NCBI GenBank assembly: GCA_015654925.1
Contig: JAATFX010000068.1
Coordinates: 1 to 40,031 of the forward strand
Direction of reading: 5' to 3'
DNA length: 40,031 nucleotides
Origin: Enterobacterales bacterium
Lineage (GTDB): Bacteria; Pseudomonadota; Gammaproteobacteria; Enterobacterales; Enterobacteriaceae
Shown: piece by piece, positions 19,927 through 28,300 of the stretch
Position numbering within the stretch: the first letter of the stretch is position 1
Layout of the letters: each line of letters begins with the position of its first letter
Translations under genes and position numbers: made by a program
Notes under the pieces: generated by a model
What the model saw: only the letters and a program-made list of their open reading frames with translations
Databases searched by the model: none
Told to the model about the DNA's origin: nothing

Positions 19927-21517
19927 TGGCAGGTAGCAAATAGCTCCAGGTTTCAGTCAATGTCTTATCGCCGTTTACCAATGCGGCGCGCATCTCGGTG
20001 GGTTGTTTTTCATCTTTCACGCGCAGACGCAGTGTCAGACGCCAGCCATGCGTCACTGAATTATAGCGGACATTGTTTTCGACCACCTCGGCATTATCGC
20101 CAACGCTTATCTGCGACATCACGGGGGTATTATCGGGGAGATCCTTTAATACCTGCCCGACGAAGTCCACCTGAAACGCGGTGGTGCCGTCCGGCTGACG
20201 AATCAAATTAGACTGTTTGACATCCCCTGCTGAACGTAGGGTTTGCTGAACATAGGCGAATTCCGGGGTATGAATTTTATCTTCATCGCGGGAAAAATGC
20301 ATCCGGTAAGCGATATCAAACGGTTTACCCGCTTCAGGCTGCTTTTCCGGCGTCCAGAACGCCACGATATTATCGTTGGTTTCATCCGCGGTCGGGATTT
20401 CCACCAGTTCGACGTGTCCTTTGCCCCAATCGCCGTGCGGTTCTATCCATCCGCTCGGGCGCAGATCGTAACGATCGTCCAGATCTTCATATTGCGAGAA
20501 AGATCGGCCGCGCTGCAATAGGCCAAAACCACGCGGATTTTCCACCTGGAAGGTGCTGACGGATAAATGGCGCGGATTATTCAGCGGACGCCAAATCCAT
20601 TCGCCATTACCGGCATGGATGGACAGGCCGTTGGAATCATGCAGCGCCGGACGGTAGTTCATCGTCGGGGAAGGCTGGTTCGGACCAAATAAAAACATGC
20701 TGGTCAATGGCGCCAGCCCCAGTTTGCCCACTTTATCACGCAGGAATACCTTGGCCTGCACATCGACGCTGGTGTCGCGTCCCGGATAGATGACAAACCG
20801 ATACGCGCCGGTGGCGCGCGGCGAATCAAGCAGCGCATAAAGCACCAAATGCTTATCATTGGCCTGCGGCCGTTCAATCCAGAACTCGCGAAAACGCGGG
20901 AATTCCTCGCCGGACGGCAACGCGGTATCAATAGCCAGCCCACGCGCGGAAAGGCCGTAAACCTGCCCTTTGCCGATCACGCGAAAATAGCTGGCCCCCA
21001 GCATGCTGGTTATTTCATCGCTTTTATCCGCTTTATTGATGGGATAGAGGATTTTAAACCCGGCGAAACCCAGGTTTTTAACCAGTTCGGGATCGTGATT
21101 CACCGAACCAAAGGTGAACAAATCCGAAGAATATTTAATCTCGGTAACGGCGTTCGACGTTACTTCATTGATTTTAACCGGCGTGTCGAAATACATCCCC
21201 TGATGATAAAACTCCAGCTTGAACGGGGTCGGCTGATCGTGCCAGTAAGACTTTTCATGATTGAACTGAATCTGCTGGTAATCAGCAAATTTCATTTCAC
21301 GGAATTGCGAAGGCAAATTGCTTTTGGGTGCCTCATAACCTTTACCAGCCAGTTCCTGCGCTTGTTTAGCCACATCGTCTATAGAAAATGCCCATGAGGG
21401 CAAAGCGTATAACGACAACAACACCGTTGCTCCCAGCAAACGGAGACTCGCTTTAGGTAACCTGACGAAAAATTTATTATTTGGCACATCCCCCCCTCTG
21501 CGTGTGCTCTTAATCAT
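19919..21517 (-). CDS. opgG: Periplasmic glucan biosynthesis protein OpgG
   Basis: A secreted periplasmic beta-sandwich protein, 532 residues (E. coli 511), needed with OpgH for making and branching osmoregulated periplasmic glucans. The signal peptide ends at SWA, followed by the mature [21 protein letters not shown]. Long stretches such as [22 protein letters not shown] and [12 protein letters not shown] are nearly identical to E. coli. The ATG at 21517 has no ribosome site. A GTG at 21487 is preceded by GAGGGG and may be the true start, giving a leader nearer the family length. The opgC gene that in E. coli is divergent from opgG is missing; clsC follows directly after a 394-bp gap. Confidence 0.96.
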   Translation of the reverse strand: MIKSTRRGGDVPNNKFFVRLPKASLRLLGATVLLSLYALPSWAFSIDDVAKQAQELAGKGYEAPKSNLPSQFREMKFADYQQIQFNHEKSYWHDQPTPFKLEFYHQGMYFDTPVKINEVTSNAVTEIKYSSDLFTFGSVNHDPELVKNLGFAGFKILYPINKADKSDEITSMLGASYFRVIGKGQVYGLSARGLAIDTALPSGEEFPRFREFWIERPQANDKHLVLYALLDSPRATGAYRFVIYPGRDTSVDVQAKVFLRDKVGKLGLAPLTSMFLFGPNQPSPTMNYRPALHDSNGLSIHAGNGEWIWRPLNNPRHLSVSTFQVENPRGFGLLQRGRSFSQYEDLDDRYDLRPSGWIEPHGDWGKGHVELVEIPTADETNDNIVAFWTPEKQPEAGKPFDIAYRMHFSRDEDKIHTPEFAYVQQTLRSAGDVKQSNLIRQPDGTTAFQVDFVGQVLKDLPDNTPVMSQISVGDNAEVVENNVRYNSVTHGWRLTLRLRVKDEKQPTEMRAALVNGDKTLTETWSYLLPANE

Positions 21518-21911
21518 TTAAAGCAATTTTAATTGATAAATCACTTCTCGGACAGCATGGTACAGCGATCGTTCCTCACCTTAACCTTACCGGCCCAGTG
21601 TTTAATCAATAGGCTAAAAAACAAGCTCATCTACCGGTAAAAGATAGTCTAAAACAGCAAATTCCAACAATCGGTACCGCCCGCTGATTTTACCTGAGCC
21701 ATCAGCGGGGGGTTAATCATTTTTAACGCTAAACCCGAAGTTATTAGAAAAGAGGCGTTTAATGACCTCTGGATGACAGTAGCCGGGTGAAAATCGACGT
21801 GCCGCCGTTACCGGCGCGGGACCGCCGGCGAACTATTAGTTAAATTGGTTGATTTTATAGGAAAAATCTCATTTCAATATCGCGCGCCGGCGCAGTGGAA
21901 TCCGCCGCATT
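21518..21911. other. Upstream region of opgG; site of missing opgC
   Basis: A 394-bp non-coding stretch that must hold the opgGH promoter. In E. coli this position, between opgG and clsC, is filled by opgC (glucan succinylation). No opgC remnant longer than a few codons was recognised on either strand. Nothing else could be supported. Confidence 0.4.
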
Positions 21912-23345
21912 TTATAATAACCAATCAACGGGCAAATGATAAAGCGCGCGGATAAACCAGCGCTCCAGAATATGGGTTTGCGGCTCTTGCCAATGAATCA
22001 CCACCCGATTCCCGTCGTGTTCCCGCCAATACATTTTGCCGTGCTCATCGAGCCCCACTTCATAGGCATTTTGGTTCAAAGTGCCGATAAACAGCCCATG
22101 AATGGTTTCGGCCAACTCTTCGCTGCCTATGACAAAACCCATTTCAGTATTAAGCATGGCCGAGCGGGGGTCAAAATTAAACGAACCGACAAACACTTCG
22201 CGGCTATCGACGCTGAAAGTCTTGGCATGGAGACTCGATCCGGATTTCCCCGTCAGGCCCCGATCCCGCGGCTGACGGTCGGTGACGCTATCGCGCTTGA
22301 GTTCATACAGTTTAATGCCGTGTTGCAGCAACGTGCGGCGCCATTTGGCATAACCGGCATGAACAATGGCGACATCATTGGCTTTCAGGGAGTTGGTCAG
22401 TACCGCGACGCGCACGCCTTTTTCAGCCAGCATGATCAGTTGTTCCACGCCCGCCCGGGTAGGAACAAAATAAGGCGAGATAATGTCCAGGCGCTGCTCG
22501 GGTTCATTGATGACGCTTTTCAGGCGGCTGGTCAGCAGGGCCTTGTCGGCGACCTGCCCCAGCGCCTTGGCCGGGTCGTCGCTGAGCAGCCGCGTCTTGG
22601 CCCAGATAAACGGCAGGTTGCCGTCCTGCAGCCGGACGAAGAAATCCGCCTGCTCCAGCCGTTTGACATAGCGTTCGGCGTGGGGATCCAAACTGACCTG
22701 CCCCATCTTGCTGCTGATGGCGTTTTTGTTTTTCCGGCGCGGCGGCACCACCTGCGCCAACAGGCTGACCGACGGGCAATCCCAATAACGCTGAAAATCG
22801 CGCCCGACCTGTTCCACCACCGGACCAATGGCCAGGACGTCCAGATCCGAAAACAGCTGCTCGCCGCCGGCGCTGAAGTATTCATCGCCCACATTGCGCC
22901 CGCCGATAATGGTGGCCTGGTTATCAATGGTAAAACTTTTGTTATGCATGCGCCGGTTGAGGCGCGCAAAATCCGTCAGATAAGAAAACGCCCTGACCGC
23001 GCGGGTCTGGAAAGCATTAAATAATCTGACCTCGATATTCGGATGCTGATCGAGGGCCAGCAGGATTTTATCCAGGCCGCGGGTATTATTATCGTCAAGC
23101 AGCAGCCGCACGCGCACGCCGCGATCGGCCGCGCGCTGCACCACGCTGTACATCAGCATGCCGGACATGTCTTTGTTCCAGATATAATATTGCAAATCCA
23201 GCGTCTGCTCGGCCAAATCCGCCAGCTTCATGCGCGCGGCAAAGGCATCCAGACCGTCGGATAACGGATAGATGCCGGATTGGTCGGGATGGGTATGGGT
23301 GAGCCGGGAAATAGCGTGTCCGATACGCCCGTTAAGTCGTTGCAT
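21912..23345 (-). CDS. clsC: Cardiolipin synthase C
   Basis: A phospholipase D-superfamily protein of 477 residues (E. coli ClsC 473). ClsC makes cardiolipin from phosphatidylglycerol and phosphatidylethanolamine at the inner membrane, with YmdB as helper. Two HKD motifs are intact: HNKSFTIDNQATIIGGRN (about residue 150) and HAKTFSVDSREVFVGSFN (about residue 370). DAFAARMKLADLAEQTLDLQ near the start and a PVDWLL tail match the family. It lies 64 bp after ymdB on the same strand and is probably in one operon with it, as in E. coli. Confidence 0.95.
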   Translation of the reverse strand: MQRLNGRIGHAISRLTHTHPDQSGIYPLSDGLDAFAARMKLADLAEQTLDLQYYIWNKDMSGMLMYSVVQRAADRGVRVRLLLDDNNTRGLDKILLALDQHPNIEVRLFNAFQTRAVRAFSYLTDFARLNRRMHNKSFTIDNQATIIGGRNVGDEYFSAGGEQLFSDLDVLAIGPVVEQVGRDFQRYWDCPSVSLLAQVVPPRRKNKNAISSKMGQVSLDPHAERYVKRLEQADFFVRLQDGNLPFIWAKTRLLSDDPAKALGQVADKALLTSRLKSVINEPEQRLDIISPYFVPTRAGVEQLIMLAEKGVRVAVLTNSLKANDVAIVHAGYAKWRRTLLQHGIKLYELKRDSVTDRQPRDRGLTGKSGSSLHAKTFSVDSREVFVGSFNFDPRSAMLNTEMGFVIGSEELAETIHGLFIGTLNQNAYEVGLDEHGKMYWREHDGNRVVIHWQEPQTHILERWFIRALYHLPVDWLL

Positions 23346-23409
23346 GAATGCTGCTCATAAGAAAAATGGGGACCATGGTACTCCCGGAATTATAAAGGAA
23401 AACACTTCA

Positions 23410-23925
23410 TCATAGCTGCGAGCGGTATAATTGTGCGTTTTCCCGATCAAAACATACGAATATGACGTTTTCCGGCCAGGGATTATTTTTCAGGAAACCG
23501 CTAACCGCATCGATGGCAATCTGCGCCGCCTGCGCCTTGGGGAAACCATAGACGCCGGTGCTGATGTTGGGAAACGCAATAGTTTTCATCCGCTCCTGCC
23601 GGGCAATGGCAAGGCAGCTCAAATAGGCCTGGCGCAGCAACCGCGGCTCATGCTGCCCGCCATCCCGCCATATCGGGCCAACGGTATGGATCACCGCGCG
23701 CGCCGGCAGGTTCCCCGCCATGGTTTTGACCGCCTGGCCCACCGGACATCCACCCTGCCGCCGGCGAATGCTTGCGCAGGCCGAGGCAAGAGCGGGACCC
23801 GCCGCGCGATGAATCGCCCCGTCGACGCCGCCCCCTCCAGCCAGCGCGCTATTGGCGGCATTCACGATGGCGTCGATTTTTAACGTGGTGATATCCCCGG
23901 TCATTACCGTGATCCGTTCAGACAT
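23410..23925 (-). CDS. ymdB: O-acetyl-ADP-ribose deacetylase (macrodomain YmdB)
   Basis: A 171-residue macrodomain protein that removes the acetyl group from O-acetyl-ADP-ribose. E. coli YmdB also modulates RNase III and helps ClsC. ADP-ribose-binding features are visible: TGDITTLKIDAIVNAANS, then GGGGVDGAIHRAAG, and the second loop IAFPNISTGVYGFPK. The start at 23925 is chosen because GGAGGGGG lies just upstream. An open frame extends 23 residues further but without a ribosome site. A link between YmdB and RNase III, and rne in the same window, is noted only as coincidence of location. Confidence 0.93.
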   Translation of the reverse strand: MSERITVMTGDITTLKIDAIVNAANSALAGGGGVDGAIHRAAGPALASACASIRRRQGGCPVGQAVKTMAGNLPARAVIHTVGPIWRDGGQHEPRLLRQAYLSCLAIARQERMKTIAFPNISTGVYGFPKAQAAQIAIDAVSGFLKNNPWPENVIFVCFDRENAQLYRSQL

Positions 23926-24146
23926 GCCCCCTCCGGTTGCGCCCGCGCTTGCGTTTCGCACAGCGCGCCGAAGCGGGCAAAATTTGACTCGCATCGTTTT
24001 TTACGCTTCTCTGGTCTATCAAATTTGCAGCCTGGATCGCAAAGTCTGCGATCCGCGGCATCGATTGGCCGTTATCTGTTGTCTACGGTTAATAATAAGT
24101 CGTCCAGCCAGGACAGGCAAAGTCTGCCAGCCAAGGGGGAAGCCCG

Positions 24147-25337
24147 ATGCAAGATCAAATCATCCATGGGATATCACCCATATACCGGCCGTCGCTTTTC
24201 CAAAGTTTTTTCCAGGGGGGCTTCGACTGTTCGACGGAGGTGCGGGGCGACGGCCGCCGTATCGACCTGATTAACGCCAGCGGGCATGAAATGCTGGCAT
24301 CAAAGGATTATGCGCAGCTGGCGGCGCAGAAATTGACCACGGCGCGCGACGGGCTGCGTTGGCATCTCATCGAATCGACGCCCGGCCGGTACGACTGGTC
24401 GAGTTTTTTGCCCATGCTGCATGCCGCGCAGGTCAATAATATCCAGGTGATTTGGGATCTGTGCCACTACGGCTGGCCGGATCATGTCGATGTCTGGCAG
24501 CCGGAATTCGTGGCGCAGTTTGCCCGGTTCGCCGGCGCGGTCGCCGCCCGGGTGCGCGACGAAGGCATCGCCGCGCCGTGTTATACCCCCGTCAACGCCA
24601 TCTCTTTCCTGGCCTGGGCCGGAGGAGACATGGCCCATATCCAGCCGATGGCGTCCAAAAAGGGCAAGGCGCTCAAGCAACAAATGGTGCGCGCCACGCT
24701 GGCCGCCATAGACGCCATTCGCGCGATGGATAGCTCCGCGCGTTTCCTGCAACCGGAACCCGTGGTGCATATCAATGCGCAGGAAGGCCTGCCGGAAATG
24801 GAATCCGCCGCGGAAGAGCTGCGGCTGGCGCAATTTGAGGTCTGGGATATGCTCAGCGGCAAGCTCAACCCCGAGCTGGGGGGCGCCCCTGAATATCTTG
24901 ATATCATCGGCGTCAATTACCGGCCCGGCAACCAGTGGTTTCACCAGGGGGGGATTATTGCCTGCGACGATACGCACTATCGCCCCTTTGCGGCCATTCT
25001 CAAGGAAGTTTACCAGCGTTACCGGCGCCCGGTGCTGATTGCCGAAACCGGTGCGGAAAACGATCTGCGCGTGCCCTGGATGCGCTATATTTTCGAGCAA
25101 ACCATCCAGGCCATGAAAGACGACGTCGCCGTCGAAGGTATTTGCCTCTATCCCATAGCGGACTACCGCAGTTGGAGCGGTGAAAAGCACCTGCCGTTCG
25201 GCTTGTTGGGCATGCAGGATGTCAATGGCAATCGTTCGCTGTGTGAACCCCTGGCGCTGGAGATGCGCAGCCAGCAAATACGCCTGAAGGGATTACTGGA
25301 AGATAACTTGCCCGACGAGAAAGCAATGCCCGCCTGA
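24147..25337 (+). CDS. GH1-like glycosidase with an altered acid/base motif
   Basis: A TIM-barrel protein of 396 residues of the glycoside hydrolase clan A, close to beta-glucosidase-like proteins. The N-terminal FQSFFQGGFDCST, LTTARDGLRWHLIESTPGRYDWSSF and WDLCHYGWPD (about residue 100) are typical. The expected acid/base motif of related proteins is a TPVNEIS-type segment. Here it reads TPVNAIS (residues about 150-156, codon GCC), so the catalytic Glu appears to be Ala. The nucleophile region LIAETGAEND near residue 295 keeps its Glu. It may be a binding protein, a retaining enzyme with altered mechanism, or inactive. The ribosome site AGGGGGA lies before the ATG. A hairpin follows. Confidence 0.75.
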   Translation: MQDQIIHGISPIYRPSLFQSFFQGGFDCSTEVRGDGRRIDLINASGHEMLASKDYAQLAAQKLTTARDGLRWHLIESTPGRYDWSSFLPMLHAAQVNNIQVIWDLCHYGWPDHVDVWQPEFVAQFARFAGAVAARVRDEGIAAPCYTPVNAISFLAWAGGDMAHIQPMASKKGKALKQQMVRATLAAIDAIRAMDSSARFLQPEPVVHINAQEGLPEMESAAEELRLAQFEVWDMLSGKLNPELGGAPEYLDIIGVNYRPGNQWFHQGGIIACDDTHYRPFAAILKEVYQRYRRPVLIAETGAENDLRVPWMRYIFEQTIQAMKDDVAVEGICLYPIADYRSWSGEKHLPFGLLGMQDVNGNRSLCEPLALEMRSQQIRLKGLLEDNLPDEKAMPA

Positions 25338-25348
25338 AAAAACCGGCT

Positions 25349-25379
25349 TACTCCGGCCCCGACCCGGCGGGCCGGAGTA
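25349..25379. terminator. Hairpin between convergent genes after the GH1-like gene
   Basis: TACTCCGGCCC (25349-25359) is perfectly inverted at 25369-25379 around a 9-nt loop, between the stop of the GH1-like gene and the small ORF at 25394. No T tract directly follows, but six A precede it by ten bases, so it may end transcription from the minus side. Confidence 0.5.
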
Positions 25380-25393
25380 CTACGCCCGTCGGC

Positions 25394-25567
25394 TTAAAGA
25401 GGCGGCTGCGCCGACCGGTTATAACAAGAACCGGTATCCACTTCACCGTTATGTTTTACGTCATAAAAATAGGCCAGGCCGAACAGCACAGACACAACGA
25501 TCAAGACCGATACCAGCAAACCGATTATGGCGAGTAATTTCGTATCATCCAATCCGCTGTTTTCCAT
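25394..25567 (-). CDS. Small single-pass membrane protein, 57 residues
   Basis: Starts MENSGLDDTKLLAIIG; one long hydrophobic helix follows (LLAIIGLLVSVLIVVSVLFG, residues 11-30), then a polar tail with one cysteine (DTGSCYNRS). A strong purine-rich ribosome site, GGAGGGAG, lies upstream. This and the next gene upstream on the same strand, also a tiny membrane protein, are separated by 29 bp and could be a two-gene operon. I do not recognise the family. The coding look rests on the ribosome site, intact frame and membrane helix. Confidence 0.65.
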   Translation of the reverse strand: MENSGLDDTKLLAIIGLLVSVLIVVSVLFGLAYFYDVKHNGEVDTGSCYNRSAQPPL

Positions 25568-25596
25568 GTCTACTCCCTCCTTTCACCCATCCGCAA

Positions 25597-25764
25597 TCAG
25601 ATAATCCAGAGCGTCACTAAAATCATGAAGCTGATAAGCGTACCCGCGGCGACGGCTAATACCGCAATCGCGAATTGAGCATCGTTTAACGTTTCCCGAT
25701 AAATTCTTTCGCGATGGGCATGACGGTTTTTTTTCACAAAGATACTTTTTAACGGAGAATACAT
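25597..25764 (-). CDS. Small membrane protein, 55 residues
   Basis: The frame reads MYSPLKSIFVKKNRHAHRERIYRETL, a basic, charged N-terminal half, followed by an Ala-rich membrane helix (FAIAVLAVAAGTLISFMILV) and ends LWII. A positive-inside arrangement would leave the N-terminus in the cytosol. The ribosome site is weak. The length, codon pattern and single helix resemble the gene at 25394, with which it may be paired. A longer frame on the same strand at 25583-25789 (with a cysteine-rich product) overlaps it, but the product looks artificial. Function unknown. Confidence 0.5.
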   Translation of the reverse strand: MYSPLKSIFVKKNRHAHRERIYRETLNDAQFAIAVLAVAAGTLISFMILVTLWII

Positions 25765-25884
25765 GAGACATTTTGCCGGGCCAGGCCAAAACCGATCCGC
25801 TTACAAAATATGCGAATCAAGGTGTTTTTGCAAGCGGTAGCAGCAAGGTTAAGAGGGCTCATCCCTGAGGCCCGGACTACGCGG

Positions 25885-26067
25885 TCAGCATACCCCGAAA
25901 TCGCCGTCTTCCTTATATAAGGAAAGCTCCTCCGGTTTAAACGGCTTCGCATTCTCGATGCCGGAATCCATCATGCCGCAATACACCAAGCCATCTTCAA
26001 CTTTTACTACGCTCATCACCGGTCCGCCTTTGATGGGCTGAACGAGGTCGCCGGTTTCGAAAGCCAT
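25885..26067 (-). CDS. DUF2158 (YodC-like) small protein
   Basis: A 60-residue protein starting MAFETGDLVQPIKGGPVMSVV, the DUF2158 pattern: GDxVxLKSGGPxMTV, then YCGMMDSG and an F-PEEL-like end (KPFKPEELSLY). Such proteins have unknown roles and are often found beside phage or stress genes. AAGGAG lies 7 nt upstream of the ATG at 26067, which decides this start over the one at 26085. The first strand neighbours are minor; it stands alone. Confidence 0.8.
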   Translation of the reverse strand: MAFETGDLVQPIKGGPVMSVVKVEDGLVYCGMMDSGIENAKPFKPEELSLYKEDGDFGVC

Positions 26068-26085
26068 ACAGATCTCCTTTGTCAT

Positions 26086-26431
26086 TAGCGGCTATGCCGT
26101 CGGTACTATCTCATTTACCGGGTTAAGCCGCCAGCCCCTACCGGGCTTAACCCAAATGCCCGCCCGGCCAGGCGATATGTCCAAGCATAAGCTACACTGT
26201 GAATGACAGCCCGAGTCAAGCGGTGCCGCTCAAGCAGCAGCGCCTATAAATGCGCTGCCCCGCCATTACGGCCGAGGCTAACCCTCTGGCCAGCCTGAGG
26301 AAGTTATACTCTTTTTATATAAGAGAGGCTTACCTGCGTTTTTTTAATGACAAGGCTGTTAATTAGCCGGATACTTAACCCCTGTTCATGTTTATCCGGT
26401 GATGCGGCAGGCCAACAACCTTCGGCATATT
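26086..26431. other. Intergenic region upstream of the Tfa-like gene
   Basis: A 346-bp stretch with no gene. Near 26304-26324 there is an AT-rich run (TTATACTC, TTTTTATATAAGAG) that could be a promoter for the plus-strand gene at 26432 and includes CTCTT/AAGAG inverted arms. Nothing else can be supported. Confidence 0.35.
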
Positions 26432-26908
26432 ATGACGATGACGTTAAAAAATGTCCGTAAAGCCAGCAAATACTCAACCCATTTCGCCAATGCGACCTTG
26501 GACGAGCATGGTGTGGCGGTGCATTCCGGCTGGCTGGTAGCCTACTGCACGCACCCCATTACCCGCGAATATCTCTGCGCCACCATGGAATTCCTGTGTA
26601 TCGGCGCGCAGCTACCCGACTTTAGCTACCAGGATAAACCGGTATTACCGGACGACAACATGGCGCTGATCCGATCCCGCGATGGGGAACGCTGGGAAAT
26701 TGTAGCCGATTTCCGCGGCCAGGTGGGTTATCGTATCAGCGACGGCAGCAAGATTTATATTGATTTCCTGGCGGAATTGCCCGCATCGCTAACGCTGCGC
26801 GCGCCGTTAAAAGCCACCGACATTTGGAACGGCGAGCGGTGGATTGACAACGTCTTACTGGTTCCGGTTGCCAGCCTCGCAAAATATAATTTGCCCATGT
26901 TGCTGTAG
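26432..26908 (+). CDS. Phage tail fibre assembly-like protein, orphan
   Basis: About 158 residues with the layout of Caudovirales tail-fibre assembly (Tfa/gpK) proteins. The middle part (RDGERWEIVADFRGQVGYR, then SDGSKIYIDFLAELPASLT) and the motif LKATDIWNGERWIDN near the end resemble the Tfa C-terminal pattern, in which a polar KWDGKKW-type motif precedes the tail. These proteins chaperone tail-fibre folding. No fibre or other phage gene is visible near it, so it is a solitary prophage leftover or a recruited gene. The start is uncertain. Assignment is by motif pattern. Confidence 0.6.
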   Translation: MTMTLKNVRKASKYSTHFANATLDEHGVAVHSGWLVAYCTHPITREYLCATMEFLCIGAQLPDFSYQDKPVLPDDNMALIRSRDGERWEIVADFRGQVGYRISDGSKIYIDFLAELPASLTLRAPLKATDIWNGERWIDNVLLVPVASLAKYNLPMLL

Positions 26909-26912
26909 CAAA

Positions 26913-26931
26913 TGCCCCCCGGGGCAGTTTT
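26913..26931 (+). terminator. Terminator-like hairpin after the Tfa-like gene
   Basis: TGCCC (26913-26917) pairs with GGGCA (26922-26926) around a short loop and is followed by GTTTT. It begins 4 bp after the stop. The stem is short, so confidence is moderate. Confidence 0.5.
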
Positions 26932-27166
26932 CGGCATTGCCACCTGCCCGGTTCGTTACCGTTTTTATTTCGCCTGCGCCCTTCACGGTTAAAAACATAG
27001 ATAGCAATCTTCTCCTTTAAATTAAATATGAATAAACAGCGGGTTACTTAATAACCCTGCTTTTCTCGCGTGCTTCCTTTGCTTATTTACTTTAAGCCTA
27101 CTAATCTTTTTATTAGTTTTACCGACAATGCGCTGCTTTTCATCGAGGTTATATTGAGGAAAATAC

Positions 27167-28183
27167 ATGTTTAAACATATAAAAAAATTACAATATACCG
27201 TGCGAGTGGCCGCGCCCAATCCTGGGTTGGCTAATCTTCTTTTGGAGCAATTCGGCGGTCCCCAGGGCGAACTGGCCGCGGCATGCCGTTATTTCACCCA
27301 GGGTATTGGCGAAGACGATCCGGGCCGTAAGGATCTGTTATTGGACATCGCCACCGAAGAACTCAGTCATTTGGAAATTATCGGCACCATTATTGCTTTA
27401 TTGAATAAAGGTGCTAAAGGCGATTTGGCCGAAGGGATTGATAAAGAGGCCACGCTATACAGATCCCTGACCGGCGGCGGTAATGATAGCCACATCACGT
27501 CATTATTATACGGCGGCGGTCCTGCACTGGTTAATTCAGCCGGCGCCCCGTGGACCGCGGCTTATATTGATACCATTGGCGAACCCACCGCTGATTTACG
27601 TTCCAATATCGCCGCCGAAGCGCGGGCAAAAATAATTTATGAACGCTTAATCAATATTACCGATGATCCAGGTATTAAAGATGCGCTTGGTTTTTTGATG
27701 ACCAGGGAAGTATCGCACCAGCAGTCTTTTGAAAAGGCGCTATATGCCATCCACAACAATTTCCCGCCAGGAAAAACGCCGCCGGTGCCGGAATTCGCCA
27801 ATGTTTATTACAACACGTCCTCGGGCGGCGAAGTGCGCGGCCCCTGGAATTCTGATAAAAACTTCACCTATGTAGCCGATCCGCAGCCTGGCGTGGATGG
27901 CGGCGACGGCGGCGCCAGCGTCGCGCTGCCATCAAAGCAGCAGACCACCGCCCAGGCTATGGCGGCCAGGACCCGATCCGATATTGGCACCGATCCGATA
28001 ACCGGCGCGGAAGTCGGCGGCGCGAAGGCGATTATCGAAAAACAAACCCCGCCGGGCCAAGCCGCCGCAGCGCCAAAGAAAAAAGCCGCCATCGCGATCA
28101 AGGTCAAACCCGCGACTAAAGCCAAGGCTTCCGCTAAAGACAAAGCGGTACCAAAGGGTAAAACGGCGGCCAAGAAAAAATAA
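27167..28183 (+). CDS. Manganese (non-haem) catalase with lysine-rich tail
   Basis: A dimanganese catalase of 338 residues that splits hydrogen peroxide without haem. Ligand-type residues are visible: E35 (QGELAAAC), E65 and H68 (EELSHLEI), E151 (AEARAKIIYE) and H184 (REVSHQQSF), in the spacing of the family. After about residue 280 the protein runs into a low-complexity, Ala/Lys-rich tail ending KGKTAAKKK, unlike most enteric KatN-type proteins. The GAGG ribosome site lies 7 nt before the ATG. Neighbours (HD hydrolase, esterase) give no clue. The tail has the look of a nucleic acid-binding histone H1-type extension. Confidence 0.95.
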   Translation: MFKHIKKLQYTVRVAAPNPGLANLLLEQFGGPQGELAAACRYFTQGIGEDDPGRKDLLLDIATEELSHLEIIGTIIALLNKGAKGDLAEGIDKEATLYRSLTGGGNDSHITSLLYGGGPALVNSAGAPWTAAYIDTIGEPTADLRSNIAAEARAKIIYERLINITDDPGIKDALGFLMTREVSHQQSFEKALYAIHNNFPPGKTPPVPEFANVYYNTSSGGEVRGPWNSDKNFTYVADPQPGVDGGDGGASVALPSKQQTTAQAMAARTRSDIGTDPITGAEVGGAKAIIEKQTPPGQAAAAPKKKAAIAIKVKPATKAKASAKDKAVPKGKTAAKKK

Positions 28184-28235
28184 CCGCCGGTAGTTTAATC
28201 AACGCGGTTTGGAGGATATAACCGCCCAGTCCCTT

Positions 28236-28265
28236 GCCGCGGTGAATCCGGTGATTCACCGCGGC
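28236..28265. repeat. Perfect 13-bp inverted repeat with a 4-nt loop
   Basis: GCCGCGGTGAATC (28236-28248) is repeated exactly as its reverse complement at 28253-28265. It lies between the convergent manganese catalase gene and yedJ, without a T tract on either side. It may act as a bidirectional terminator or as an mRNA 3'-end block, or it may be a REP-like element. Another copy was not seen in this window. Confidence 0.85.
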
Positions 28266-28300
28266 CGGTCGAATGGCTATTGATAGCTGAAGCCGCGGTT

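Noticed and set aside
21936..23024. 362-codon plus-strand ORF antisense to clsC
   Set aside because: Shadow of a GC-rich gene with both HKD motifs intact on the minus strand.
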